This document shows positions 15,555-23,923 of a stretch of 28,314 bases of DNA, piece by piece (the stretch's first letter is position 1; each line of letters begins with the position of its first letter). Source of the DNA: Pelotomaculum sp. UBA3103 (GTDB lineage Bacteria; Bacillota; Desulfotomaculia; Desulfotomaculales; Pelotomaculaceae); contig DFAP01000120.1 in the NCBI GenBank assembly GCA_002365855.1, positions 1 to 28,314 of the forward strand, in the 5' to 3' direction. The notes under the pieces were generated by a model, which worked only from the letters and a program-made list of their open reading frames with translations, was not told the origin of the DNA and did no database searches. The translations under genes and the position numbers were made by a program.

Positions 15555-16043
15555 ACTAATATGAATCTTATCATTTAAGCTTTCTTTTTCTTTTCGATAT
15601 GTTTCAAATTCTTTATGCGTTTCAGGTTTTTCTTTAAAAAATTCAACAAAATCAGCCAGGCATTTCAGCGTTTGAGCACTCACGGTGTGCTCAATTTTTT
15701 CTGTCTCTTCCAGCAAGCCCTTTGTTATGCCCAGCAGTTTTAAAAATTCTTCAACGACCTGGTGGCGCTCCAGCAGGGCCTTGCCTATTCTCAGGCCTTT
15801 TTTACTGAGCATAATCATGCCGTATTTTTCATAATTTATAATTTCTATTTCCGCCAGTTTTTGCACCATTTTCGTGGCGGATGGAGGTTGGACATTCAGC
15901 GCGGCGGCCAGGTCATTGATCCTTGTAAAGCCTGTATCCCTGGAAAGGCGGTAGATCATTTCCAGGTAGTCCTCCATTGAGGCGGTCAGGAGATCTTGGT
16001 CTTTTTTCATATATTCACGGAAGGTAAAAAACTCTTTGTCCAT
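15537..16043 (-). CDS. MntR/DtxR-family metal-dependent regulator
   Basis: The 168-residue protein has a winged helix-turn-helix (residues about 20-85: SMEDYLEMIYRL, then INDLAAALNVQPPSATKMVQKL) and a dimer domain, with no SH3 domain. It is therefore of the short MntR type. By motif alignment from memory, all six MntR metal ligands are present: D25, E28, H94, E115, E118 and H119. It should bind Mn(II) or Fe(II) and repress uptake genes when metal is plentiful. The ATG at 16043 has AAGAGGTGA upstream. It is convergent with, and overlaps, the FeoB permease gene, making feoAB the obvious target; iron rather than manganese is inferred from that context. It has its own AT-rich upstream region of 226 bases. 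Confidence 0.9.
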   Translation of the reverse strand: MDKEFFTFREYMKKDQDLLTASMEDYLEMIYRLSRDTGFTRINDLAAALNVQPPSATKMVQKLAEIEIINYEKYGMIMLSKKGLRIGKALLERHQVVEEFLKLLGITKGLLEETEKIEHTVSAQTLKCLADFVEFFKEKPETHKEFETYRKEKESLNDKIHISSNPTQ

Positions 16044-16269
16044 TCATAAATCACCTCTTAAACAGCGGGGTTTACTAAATATTATGCGAAAAATCCTTTT
16101 TATTGCCTTATAAACAAAAATACGCTTTAAGAAATTAAATAAAAGCGCATTGAAAATTTTTGTTTTTATATTTATTGTATTCAACAGGTTTCACGATGCT
16201 TATAAAAAATTGTAAGGGCTTTTTGAACATAGCCGCTAAAGCTATTTTGCCTTTGTGATGCTACAGGTC

Positions 16270-17214
16270 CTAATCAAACAGCTTGCTTACCGAAAGGTCC
16301 TCGTGGATCCGGATGATGGCCTCTCCCAAAAGCGGGGCAACGGAGAGAACCTTAATCTTATCAATCATCTTTTCTTTGGGCACAGGTATGGTATTGGTAA
16401 TAATCACTTCCTTGATGGGGGCTTCTTCTAAACGCTGAATGGCCGGACCTGACAGGACGGCATGCGTGCAGCAGACATATATTTCCCCGGCTCCCCACTG
16501 CTTCAGGGCCACCGCTCCCTTGCAAATAGTACCGGCAGTGTCAATAATATCATCGATCATAACAACGGTCTTGCCATGAATGCCCCCAATCAGACCGGCA
16601 ACCTCGGCAACGTTGGGTTCAGGGCGCCGCTTATCAATGATCGCGATTGAGGCATTGACTCGCTCGGCCAGTTCCCTGGCACGGGTAACGCCGCCCAGGT
16701 CGGGAGAAACCACTACGATATCCTTGAGACCGCTCTGCAGAATATATTCCGCCAGAATGGGAACACCTGGCAGGTGGTCTACCGGTATATCAAAAAAGCC
16801 CTGGATCTGGCCTGCATGTAAATCCATGCAAAGTACTCTCCTGGCGCCGCTGGCAGTAAGGACGTTGGCAATCAGTCTGGCCGTAATTGGATCCCTCGCC
16901 CTGGTTTTGCGGTCCTGACGGGCATAGCCGTAATAAGGCAGAACCGCTGTGATTCGTCTGGCAGACGCACGCCTGACAGCATCAATCAGGATTAAGAGCT
17001 CCATAATGTTTTCGTTTATGGGTGTGCAGGTTGGCTGGATAATAAACACGTCCGCGCCCCTGACGCTCTCATCGATAGCAACTTGTATCTCCCCGTCACA
17101 AAAACGGGTAACTTTTGCTGCTCCAACTGACACGCCCAGGTACCTGGCTATTTCTTCAGCCAGATCGGGGTTGGCGTTGCCTGTGAAAATCCTAAGCCTG
17201 TTGCGCGAAGACAT
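16270..17214 (-). CDS. prs: Ribose-phosphate pyrophosphokinase (PRPP synthetase)
   Basis: Prs makes PRPP from ribose 5-phosphate and ATP for purine, pyrimidine, histidine and tryptophan synthesis. The 314-residue length is normal. Motifs are [20 protein letters not shown], the catalytic-loop [36 protein letters not shown], and the PRPP loop [13 protein letters not shown]. The ATG at 17214 has TTTGGAGGTAACAGT just upstream. It follows glmU, as in B. subtilis, but in this window ctc does not follow it. The 150-base leader can fold into nested stems (17238-17289). Confidence 0.98.
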   Translation of the reverse strand: MSSRNRLRIFTGNANPDLAEEIARYLGVSVGAAKVTRFCDGEIQVAIDESVRGADVFIIQPTCTPINENIMELLILIDAVRRASARRITAVLPYYGYARQDRKTRARDPITARLIANVLTASGARRVLCMDLHAGQIQGFFDIPVDHLPGVPILAEYILQSGLKDIVVVSPDLGGVTRARELAERVNASIAIIDKRRPEPNVAEVAGLIGGIHGKTVVMIDDIIDTAGTICKGAVALKQWGAGEIYVCCTHAVLSGPAIQRLEEAPIKEVIITNTIPVPKEKMIDKIKVLSVAPLLGEAIIRIHEDLSVSKLFD

Positions 17215-17364
17215 ACTGTTACCTCCAAACTTCTTGTCCCGGCTGCCGTGAAGTCCTCCAGCTGCGCCGCTGGTTCTTCATTTGCCGGGAGGCTTATCTT
17301 ACTACTTTAAGCATAGTTTGCTCTTAGTTGCTCTACACTAACATCCGGACAGGTCTGTTTATTA

Positions 17365-18738
17365 TCAGTCGTCGCTGTCTTTTTCCCCAACAGCCCAATC
17401 CTTGATCACCCTCTGTCTGGCTCTTTCAAGGCCCAGCGCTCCTGGCGGAATATCTTTGGTGATTGTGGAACCCGCTCCGGTAACTGCACCGGCGCCAATT
17501 TCCACCGGCGCCACCAGGTTGGTATTACTCCCGATAAAGGCTCCGTCCCTGATAGATGTATGCCATTTGTTCCGGCCGTCGTAGTTGCAGGTGATGGTGC
17601 CTGCCCCAACATTTACATTATCTCCAATAGTGGCGTCTCCCACATAACTTAAGTGAGGCACCTTGCTGCCATCACCAATAACAGACTTCTTTATTTCTAC
17701 AAAGTCGCCCACCTTGACACCCTGTTTTAAACTTGTTCCCGGGCGGATATAAGCAAAAGGACCTATATTGCAGCTGTCACCCATGCTGCTCTCTAAAACG
17801 ATGGAGTTTTGAACAGTCACCCCGTTCCCCACAGAAGCGTTAACCAAGCGTGAGCAGGGACCTATGACACAGTCCTCACCGATCACCGTGCTGCCTTCTA
17901 TAAATGTAAAGGGCAGTATGACAGTGTCCCGTCCAACCCGGACCTTGCGGTCCACAAAGGTGGAACGCGGGTCAACCACTGTAACACCGGATCTCATCAA
18001 ATCCTCCAAAACCCTGTCGCGCAGGTAACGGTCCGCCTCGGCCAGCTGCACCCGGTCATTTATACCTGCTGTTTCCCTGGGGTCATTAATCAAGAAGGCT
18101 CCAACCGGGCGACCTTCGCCGGCCAACAGTTCAATAACATCCGTCAAATAATACTCTCCCTGAACGTTGGCGGGTGTGATTCGTTCCAGGGCGTTAAAGA
18201 GGCCGTCGAGCTCAAAGCAGTATACCCCCGTATTTATCTCCAAAACCAGCTTTTCTTCCGCAGAGGCGTCTTTATGCTCAACAATTTTAATCACTTTGTC
18301 CCGGGCATCACGAATCACCCTGCCGTAACCGGTGGGATCTTCCATCAGCGAAGTCAGCACTGTGGCAGCCAAGCCCGATGAACTGTGAAACCTCATCAGC
18401 TCAGACAATGTTTCGGACTTGATCAGAGGTGTGTCGCCGCACAGTACCAGCAGTTGCCCGCTGGTTCCTTTCAGAACAGTTCCAGCCTGCATCAGCGCGT
18501 GGCCTGTTCCCAGCTGTTCGGACTGAAGCGCAACCTGCGCCCTGCCTTCGACTTCGCGGGCCACCTGATCAGCGCCGCAACCTACCACCACCACTGTTTT
18601 TTCAATACCTGCGGCGGACACGGCATCCATAACATACGAGAGCATTGAGCTGCCGCTAAGTTTGTGCAGGACTTTTGGCAGCTTTGACTTCATCCGCGTG
18701 CCTTTTCCGGCCGCCAGAATAACCGCCGCCAGATTCAT
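17365..18738 (-). CDS. glmU: Bifunctional GlmU (UDP-GlcNAc synthesis)
   Basis: GlmU acetylates glucosamine 1-phosphate and then uridylylates it, giving UDP-GlcNAc for peptidoglycan. The 457-residue protein has an N-terminal pyrophosphorylase domain ([20 protein letters not shown] at 7-26, LCGDTPL near 100). A left-handed beta-helix acetyltransferase domain runs from about 250 (hexapeptide repeats such as [14 protein letters not shown]). Near the C-terminus are [17 protein letters not shown] and [13 protein letters not shown]. The ATG at 18738 has AAAGGAGGT about 7 bases upstream. A sigma-H-type promoter lies at 18780-18808, between the spoVG terminator and the gene. Order spoVG-glmU-prs matches B. 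subtilis. Confidence 0.98.
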   Translation of the reverse strand: MNLAAVILAAGKGTRMKSKLPKVLHKLSGSSMLSYVMDAVSAAGIEKTVVVVGCGADQVAREVEGRAQVALQSEQLGTGHALMQAGTVLKGTSGQLLVLCGDTPLIKSETLSELMRFHSSSGLAATVLTSLMEDPTGYGRVIRDARDKVIKIVEHKDASAEEKLVLEINTGVYCFELDGLFNALERITPANVQGEYYLTDVIELLAGEGRPVGAFLINDPRETAGINDRVQLAEADRYLRDRVLEDLMRSGVTVVDPRSTFVDRKVRVGRDTVILPFTFIEGSTVIGEDCVIGPCSRLVNASVGNGVTVQNSIVLESSMGDSCNIGPFAYIRPGTSLKQGVKVGDFVEIKKSVIGDGSKVPHLSYVGDATIGDNVNVGAGTITCNYDGRNKWHTSIRDGAFIGSNTNLVAPVEIGAGAVTGAGSTITKDIPPGALGLERARQRVIKDWAVGEKDSDD

Positions 18739-18779
18739 CCGGCGACCTCCTTTATTTTCTGCTTATTCACATTATTAGC

Positions 18780-18808
18780 TTATTCAACAAAAAATTTTCA
18801 TTTCCTTT
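18780..18808 (-). promoter_or_regulatory. Sigma-H-type promoter of glmU
   Basis: On the minus strand AAAGGAAAT (18808-18800), 11 bases, GTTGAATAA (18788-18780) matches the remembered sigma-H consensus RNAGGAWWW, 11-12 bases, RNNGAATWW at every defined position. It lies directly after the spoVG terminator. The region is AT-rich, so chance matching is a risk. Confidence 0.5.
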
Positions 18809-18818
18809 AATCATAAAC

Positions 18819-18840
18819 AAAAAGAGAGCTCTGCGCTCTC
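18819..18840 (-). terminator. Intrinsic terminator after spoVG
   Basis: On the minus strand GAGAGC-GCAGA-GCTCTC runs into TTTTTG. It starts about 19 bases after the spoVG stop codon and isolates spoVG from glmU. Confidence 0.78.
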
Positions 18841-18858
18841 CAAAAAGTCTTTAGATAG

Positions 18859-19113
18859 TTAAATAACCGAGGTGTATGCTTCAAGAACTGCGGACTGGAT
18901 TACCTCACGGGCAGAGGAAGTGATCGGGTGAGCAATGTCACGGAATTCACCATCCGGAGTTTTTCTGCTGGGCATGGCCACAAACAGTCCGTTTTGTCCT
19001 TCTACCACCTTGACATCATGAATTACAAAAGCATCATCAAAAGTTACCGATACTATTGCTTTCATTTTTCCTTCAGTTAATACTTTTCGAACTCTTACGT
19101 CGGTAACTTTCAT
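18859..19113 (-). CDS. spoVG: Septation/sporulation regulator SpoVG
   Basis: SpoVG is a small conserved protein affecting asymmetric septation and, in other species, virulence and competence; it binds nucleic acid. The 84-residue product is full length, with [46 protein letters not shown], and a C-terminal [22 protein letters not shown]. The ATG at 19113 has AAGGGAAGGTGG about ten bases upstream. A sigma-H-type promoter lies at 19155-19183 and a terminator follows the gene, so it is probably its own unit, as expected for a sigma-H target. Confidence 0.97.
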   Translation of the reverse strand: MKVTDVRVRKVLTEGKMKAIVSVTFDDAFVIHDVKVVEGQNGLFVAMPSRKTPDGEFRDIAHPITSSAREVIQSAVLEAYTSVI

Positions 19114-19154
19114 TTAATTCACCACCTTCCCTTCGGGTTACCGCTTTAAGAGTT

Positions 19155-19183
19155 AATTTCTCCACCAATTGCCAAATTCCTTC
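19155..19183 (-). promoter_or_regulatory. Sigma-H-type promoter of spoVG
   Basis: On the minus strand GAAGGAATT (19183-19175), 11 bases, GGAGAAATT (19163-19155) fits RNAGGAWWW, 11-12 bases, RNNGAATWW with one mismatch (GAAA for GAAT). The predicted leader is about 34 bases. spoVG is the classic sigma-H target in B. subtilis. Confidence 0.55.
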
Positions 19184-19218
19184 TTATTATCCAAATTTTT
19201 TAGAAAAGTTTTCCTTAA

Positions 19219-20439
19219 TTATGAAATTATTTCCGGGCAGTACCCGATCTGGGATAAAACTGCCAGGATCTGGTCAATATGCTCTTGATCCCTGGTTTCC
19301 AGGGCCAGCTCAACCTCAGCCTGCTTTAAAGGAATACTTGGTTTGACGCGATCATGCGATATCGTGATGACATTTGCCCGTGCATCTGCCACGGCGCTCA
19401 ACAGCTTACGGAGGTTTCCGGGCTGATCTGTTATAATTGCTCGCAGGCGGACGTACCGGCCGGACTTAACCAGACCTCGCTCAATAATAATTGATAGTAT
19501 ATTTACGTCAATATTGCCCCCGCTTAACAGGACGACGGTTTTAGCGCCGGACAGAGAGGTTTTTTTATGTACCAGCGCAGCTAATCCTACCGCCCCGGCG
19601 CCTTCAGCAACAATTTTTGACCTTTCCAGCAGCAGCAATACAGAGTTTGCTATCTCCTCGTCATCAACGGTAACTATTTCATCTACATACTGCAAAATAA
19701 TAGGGAGCGTCTTCTCTCCCGGCTTCCTGATTGATATTCCGTCTGCGAAGGTACAAGTATGGTCGATTTCTTTGCGCCCGCCTTCCTTGAACGAAAGACT
19801 GGCAGCCTGAGCGCCGCAGGCCTGTACTCCAATGATGCGGATGCCGGGCCTGAGCTTCTTCAAGGCGACCGACATACCTGCTATCAAACCGCCGCCGCCT
19901 ACGGGTATCAATATTGCTTCCATTTCCGGCATATCTTCGATTAATTCCAGGGCAATGGTTCCCTGCCCTGCCATGACCTCAACATCATCAAATCCATGCA
20001 CATAAGTGGCTCCACTCAATTCCTGAAGTTCAAGAGCAAGACGGTAGGCCTCTTCATAACCCCCTTCTGCCAGAACAACTTTGGCGCCATATCGCCGGGT
20101 TGCCATCACTTTAGAGATTGGAGCGCCGTCCGGCATTACGACGGTGCACGGCATTCCCGCCCTGGTTGCGGCATAGGCTACACCCTGGGCGTGATTTCCA
20201 GCGGAGGCCGCAATGACCCCGTGCCTTCTCTCGTCCTCGCTAAGGCTCATCACCTTGTTGTATGCCCCGCGGATTTTAAATGAGCCTGTTTTTTGCATGT
20301 TTTCAAGCTTCAGGAATACGGAGTTCCCGGTCATCTCACTAAATGTGTTGGAAAAATCCAGGGGGGTATGGTGTGCCACTCCGGTCAGCCTTCTCCTGGC
20401 TTCAACTATTTTCTCCAGGGTCAAATTACCTGCCGTCAA
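19219..20439 (-). CDS. ilvA: Threonine ammonia-lyase with ACT domain
   Basis: This PLP enzyme deaminates threonine to 2-oxobutanoate, for isoleucine synthesis or threonine breakdown. The 406-residue protein has the catalytic domain with lysine 55 in [20 protein letters not shown], the phosphate-binding loop VGGGGLIAG, and LLSGGNID. A single C-terminal ACT-type domain ([21 protein letters not shown], about 330-406) suggests amino-acid control. The length fits the shorter 400-residue class often called TdcB/IlvA rather than the two-ACT E. coli IlvA, so the biosynthetic or catabolic role is open. The start is TTG at 20439 with GGAGAGGGGG upstream; an ATG overlapping it meets TGA after two codons. 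It follows the LCP-like gene by 19 bases. Confidence 0.93.
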   Translation of the reverse strand: MTAGNLTLEKIVEARRRLTGVAHHTPLDFSNTFSEMTGNSVFLKLENMQKTGSFKIRGAYNKVMSLSEDERRHGVIAASAGNHAQGVAYAATRAGMPCTVVMPDGAPISKVMATRRYGAKVVLAEGGYEEAYRLALELQELSGATYVHGFDDVEVMAGQGTIALELIEDMPEMEAILIPVGGGGLIAGMSVALKKLRPGIRIIGVQACGAQAASLSFKEGGRKEIDHTCTFADGISIRKPGEKTLPIILQYVDEIVTVDDEEIANSVLLLLERSKIVAEGAGAVGLAALVHKKTSLSGAKTVVLLSGGNIDVNILSIIIERGLVKSGRYVRLRAIITDQPGNLRKLLSAVADARANVITISHDRVKPSIPLKQAEVELALETRDQEHIDQILAVLSQIGYCPEIIS

Positions 20440-20458
20440 AACATTTCCCCCTCTCCTT

Positions 20459-21184
20459 TTAAGCCTCAGTTACTATTTTGAGCGAGCCGGCCCATGCCTC
20501 CGGAGGCACTACACGATACACGCGGTTATTTACGTAATAGTCGCTTCCCATCAATATTTTTTTCTGTAAAATACCCGGCCCCTGATCCGCTACTACCCTG
20601 TAGATATTCCAAATGTTTTTATATCCCAGGTCAGTGGCAACCTCAGTAGTAAGAATCCAGGCCAGTTGTGGCGCTTTGACCAGCACCCCGGGCTCTACCA
20701 GGCGAGCAGCCAGCATTCTGATCTCATTCTGGGGCTCGATATAACCACAAGTATAGGCGCCCTCGAAAACATCTGACATTGTAGTCTGCTTTCCATCCAT
20801 CATTACCGGCCCGATGATCTCGCTGGTCTTGTCCAGGGTGGACTGGTCTACGATCAGGTAATTCCCTATGCGTGTATTAAACTGTTCTTCCAGACACTCC
20901 CTCAGCCCGTCCTTGCCAGACCTTGCGTATATCTCTGAGATGGTGCTGCCGGCGCCGCCCTGAGAAACATGAACAAAAACCGGTACGCCAATGATCCCAA
21001 CTGGTTCACTCGCGCCGCTGACGCTTAGTACAGTTACAGCTTTCAGGCGGTCTTTTTCAGTCCAGATGATTAAGGTATTATTATAAGCAATCGGCCCGGC
21101 AAGAGCATACGTGGCCCAAAAGTGGGCAGAAAGGACAATAAGCAGGGTAAAAAAGGACAAACTCCAATAGCTCCTGGCACGCAT
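20459..21184 (-). CDS. Degenerate LytR-CpsA-Psr-like anchored protein
   Basis: The 241-residue protein has an N-terminal signal anchor (hydrophobic residues about 8-28) and an extracytoplasmic domain. The run NNTLIIWTEKDRLKAVTVLSV, then STISEIYARSGKDGLRECLE, then RIGNYLIVDQSTLDKTSEIIGPV follows the layout of LytR-CpsA-Psr (LCP) domains. Those attach wall polymers to peptidoglycan. However, the conserved IPRDT arginine region of active LCP enzymes is not visible, so it may be a non-catalytic relative. This is a remote match made by eye. The ATG at 21184 has AAAGGAGG about ten bases upstream. A sigma-G-type promoter lies at 21216-21246, and ilvA follows at 19 bases, whose ribosome binding site touches this stop codon. 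Confidence 0.6.
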   Translation of the reverse strand: MRARSYWSLSFFTLLIVLSAHFWATYALAGPIAYNNTLIIWTEKDRLKAVTVLSVSGASEPVGIIGVPVFVHVSQGGAGSTISEIYARSGKDGLRECLEEQFNTRIGNYLIVDQSTLDKTSEIIGPVMMDGKQTTMSDVFEGAYTCGYIEPQNEIRMLAARLVEPGVLVKAPQLAWILTTEVATDLGYKNIWNIYRVVADQGPGILQKKILMGSDYYVNNRVYRVVPPEAWAGSLKIVTEA

Positions 21185-21215
21185 ATAATAAATAGCCTCC
21201 TTTATCTTCCAGGAG

Positions 21216-21246
21216 TAGTATAAGACTCATAATGAAATTTTATTCT
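21216..21246 (-). promoter_or_regulatory. Sigma-G-type promoter of the LCP-like/ilvA unit
   Basis: On the minus strand AGAATA (21246-21241), 18 bases, TATACTA (21222-21216) has the same -10 and spacing as the spoVT promoter candidate and differs from TGAATA at one -35 base. The start point would be near 21209, about 25 bases before the ATG. Confidence 0.5.
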
Positions 21247-21251
21247 GATTA

Positions 21252-22295
21252 TTATATAAATGGTAATTTATATACTCTGTAGGTTCTGCTCCTGCTCACG
21301 CCCTCTATACTTTGAATAACCCTGTTCATCATGGAGTTGTTCTCTTCAACCAGGGAAAATTCCATACCGGTCAACCCCTTAAGGCGGGCCCGCCTGGAAA
21401 GTTCTAGGAGTAGAGCTGCTTCAAGCCCTTTGAAGCGAAACTGCGGCAGAACCGCCAAAACAGCCAGACGGGCATCGCGCTGACCCGGAAAGAAAGCTGC
21501 TCTTTTCAAAGGGCAGACAGTCAGGCAAAGCCCGGCCGGCTGCCCGCTTATTTCAGTAAACAGAATCAGCTCGGTCTCACAAAAACCCTTAAGTCTATGC
21601 AATATTGCGGCGCCTTCACCAGGCGACAGGGGAGCAAACCCCCAGATCTCCCTCATTGAACCGTTATGAATTTCAGAAAACAGTTTTCCTTCGCGGGACA
21701 AGTCGTTAAGGTTCAAGCCCCGCAACAGCATCCCTTTTACGCGGCAGGCACGGGAGGCAACCCGCCCCAGCTTTTCCGGCAGTGGCCGGTGTAAATTATA
21801 ATAGTAGGAATAAAGGTCTGTTTCTTTAACGAGGCCGCACCCGTCAAGAAGCGGCGCGTAATAAGGCGGGTTAAAGGGCATCCCGGGAAGATGGCTGCCC
21901 CCAAAACCTTCTAACAGCAGCCCCAGGCGCTCGTGAGGAGTGAAATCCACAGGACCGGTCATTTGTTTTTTCCCCCTGGCGGCCAGCCATCTGGAAGCTC
22001 CTTCTAATAATGCTTTAACCACTTCAGTGTCATTATATATTTCGAGGTGCCCGAAAAACCCGTCGGAAACATCCTGGTGAGCGCTGGCGGTGATCCGCCC
22101 AACCAGGAATCCATCCCTAAGCGCCAGGAAAGGCTGTGCTTCGACACTTGCAAACAAAGGATCTTCCCTCGGGCCTTGCCCGCCTGCTAACGGGTATATG
22201 GGCGCCATGTAGAAGTTCCTGTAAATGTTACGTGGAAAAGAATTAAAAGCACGCACTTCATCTTGAGATGAAACCTTTATTACCTTTACAGACAT
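21252..22295 (-). CDS. GNAT-like acetyltransferase family protein
   Basis: The 347-residue product resembles a widespread uncharacterised family of about 370 residues related to GNAT N-acetyltransferases. Family-like features are FPRNIYRNFYMAPIYPL near the start, AQPFLALRDGFLVGRITA near 54-71, FFGHLEIYND, ASRWLAARGKKQMTGPVDFT, and MPFNPPYYAPLLDGCGLVK. A second GNAT-like half follows (AVLPQFRFKGLEAALLLELSRRA near 285). The substrate is not known. I prefer ATG 22295 to the adjoining TTG 22298; GGGGGT lies just upstream of both. It is alone between the terminator at 22357-22382 and the LCP-like gene, 67 bases away. Confidence 0.72.
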   Translation of the reverse strand: MSVKVIKVSSQDEVRAFNSFPRNIYRNFYMAPIYPLAGGQGPREDPLFASVEAQPFLALRDGFLVGRITASAHQDVSDGFFGHLEIYNDTEVVKALLEGASRWLAARGKKQMTGPVDFTPHERLGLLLEGFGGSHLPGMPFNPPYYAPLLDGCGLVKETDLYSYYYNLHRPLPEKLGRVASRACRVKGMLLRGLNLNDLSREGKLFSEIHNGSMREIWGFAPLSPGEGAAILHRLKGFCETELILFTEISGQPAGLCLTVCPLKRAAFFPGQRDARLAVLAVLPQFRFKGLEAALLLELSRRARLKGLTGMEFSLVEENNSMMNRVIQSIEGVSRSRTYRVYKLPFI

Positions 22296-22356
22296 CAAGC
22301 TACCCCCGGCTTTTTAATCACAGGGTATGCCGCCAGGTATAACTTTGCCACAAAAT

Positions 22357-22382
22357 AAAAAAAGCCCGGTTTTTTACCGGAC
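22357..22382 (-). terminator. Intrinsic terminator after the nucleotidyltransferase gene
   Basis: On the minus strand GTCCGGT-AAAAA-ACCGGGC, seven pairs with one G-U, runs into seven T. It ends the gntR-nucleotidyltransferase unit. Confidence 0.88.
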
Positions 22383-22414
22383 AAGCCCTTAACGGTTTGA
22401 AGTGATCACACTTG

Positions 22415-23167
22415 CTACTTCATGGTCTTGAGAACCAGCTCCAGATCTCCTGGTTTATCCACATCAACCCCAACTTCAGGGAATGCTGAAACTACCACAA
22501 TTCCCCTGATCCCGCCCAGCAGCTGTGATACTTTTGCCTGAGCCTCCCGCAGGGATAGGGTGCGCAACAGAAACTTAATCACAAAACCCAGACCCAGCAG
22601 CCTGCAGAGCCGCAGCGGGCTTTTGCGTAGGGTAATAATCTTTTTGCCGTTCTCAGCACACTTTTTAAAAACAGCAGGATTAATCAGGAACAGGTTCCCC
22701 CCGGTAAAAACGTCCTCCTTCATTCTCACATACGTCCGCCTGGTTGAAGGAAATTTTTCTTCAACCACCTGTTTTTTTATGACTGGATAATACAGATCCC
22801 CGGACATGTCCCCGCAGAGATCGAGGAAATCATCTACTGCCCTGGAGGTCAGCATAGGAATATCAGAGGTGACCAGCAGCACCCTTTTTGCTTCAGGCAG
22901 GCCGTTTAAGCCTGACTCAATGTTTTCCATAATGCCGCTGCCGGAGTTTGCAACAGCTACCCTTTCCCCCCTGAAAATCTGAGAAAGTTCTGCAACCGGA
23001 CCAATCACCAGCACATTGCGGATATGTTTTGAGCCCAGCAGCGCGTCCACCACATATTCCACCATGGCCTTGGAGCCAACCGGTATCAAAGCCTCGTAGC
23101 GTGCCGAACTGCACTCCTTAAGCGGGCCGTCGTTGCCACTCCCGGCAAGGACAACGGCATCAACCAT
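22415..23167 (-). CDS. MobA-like nucleotidyltransferase family protein
   Basis: The 250-residue protein belongs to the GT-A-fold NTP transferases (NTP_transf_3 type), the group of MobA and the GlmU N-terminal domain. It begins MVDAVVLAGSGN and has ALIPVGSKAMVEYVVDAL and NSGSGIMENIESGL. TSDIPMLTSRAV contains the metal-binding aspartate. The end is VGVDVDKPGDLELV. The usual LAGG-xxxRMG loop is altered, so the nucleotide and acceptor are uncertain; it could make a nucleotide-sugar or cofactor. The ATG overlaps the gntR stop codon (TAATG), so translation is coupled to the regulator. A strong terminator follows. Confidence 0.82.
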   Translation of the reverse strand: MVDAVVLAGSGNDGPLKECSSARYEALIPVGSKAMVEYVVDALLGSKHIRNVLVIGPVAELSQIFRGERVAVANSGSGIMENIESGLNGLPEAKRVLLVTSDIPMLTSRAVDDFLDLCGDMSGDLYYPVIKKQVVEEKFPSTRRTYVRMKEDVFTGGNLFLINPAVFKKCAENGKKIITLRKSPLRLCRLLGLGFVIKFLLRTLSLREAQAKVSQLLGGIRGIVVVSAFPEVGVDVDKPGDLELVLKTMK

Positions 23168-23841
23168 TAAGCCTCTTCCTCTCTAAGGGCATCTAAAAGA
23201 TTCTGTTCCGCGTTTTCCATATGCTCCCTGGCCAGATGCTGGGCCAAGTCCACATTGCGGTCACATATAGCCTCAACAATTTTCTTGTGTTCGTCTATGG
23301 CAATCTTAAGCCGTCCCGGCTGTGACAGGGAAGTCATTCTGAAACGGAAGATCTGCTCTGCCAGAAGCGTAATAATATGAAGCAGGCGGTGGTTTCGTGA
23401 TGTCTTGTAGATTAAATCATGAAAGGTGGAGTCTACCTCGACAATAGCACTGATATCGTCACCGCTTACATTAATTTTAACCAGTGACATTTCAAGCTGG
23501 TCCATTTCTTCATCGGTGATCCGCTCCGCAGCCAGGCCGGCGGCAAGACCCTCCAGTGCTGCCCTGACTTCAAACACGTCAGCTATATCCTTAACGGTGA
23601 CACCGGCAACATACGCGCCCTTGCGAGGAACCATCGCAACGAAACCTTCCAGTTCCAGCTTGCGGATAGCCTCCCTGACCGGCGTGCGGCTTACACCCAT
23701 TTCTTCTGCGAGCTGGATTTCCATTAAACGTTCCCCCGGCTTGAGCCTGCCCAGAATGATAGCTTCCCGGAGGGACTCAAAAACCATTTCCCGCAGGGGC
23801 TTGTAATTATCCAGTTTTATTGGCACAAGTCTTGACTCCAT
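23167..23841 (-). CDS. GntR family regulator, FCD (FadR) subgroup
   Basis: The 224-residue protein has an N-terminal GntR winged helix (residues about 12-80: REAIILGRLKPGERLMEIQ, LAEEMGVSRTPVREAIRKLE, GFVAMVPRKGAYVAG). An all-helical FCD ligand domain follows. The metal-site pattern is visible as D138-H141 in STFHDLIY, H190 in EHKKI and H212 in REHMENAE (positions approximate). Its ligand is probably an organic acid, as for many FCD proteins. The ATG at 23841 has GGGAGGGT about seven bases upstream. The stop codon overlaps the nucleotidyltransferase start codon. An inverted repeat, AATAGTA and TACTATT, lies upstream at 23857-23886. The regulated genes cannot be named from this window. Confidence 0.93.
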   Translation of the reverse strand: MESRLVPIKLDNYKPLREMVFESLREAIILGRLKPGERLMEIQLAEEMGVSRTPVREAIRKLELEGFVAMVPRKGAYVAGVTVKDIADVFEVRAALEGLAAGLAAERITDEEMDQLEMSLVKINVSGDDISAIVEVDSTFHDLIYKTSRNHRLLHIITLLAEQIFRFRMTSLSQPGRLKIAIDEHKKIVEAICDRNVDLAQHLAREHMENAEQNLLDALREEEA

Positions 23842-23923
23842 AATTACCCTCCCGATAATAGTAATAAAAATGAAATTAATACTATTTTAACTTTTCAAGG
23901 CTTCATCTGCAAGCATGCTGTTT

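Noticed and set aside
16196..16262. Terminator after prs
   Set aside because: Only a five-pair ATAGC/GCTAT stem with no proper T-run is visible; too weak to call.
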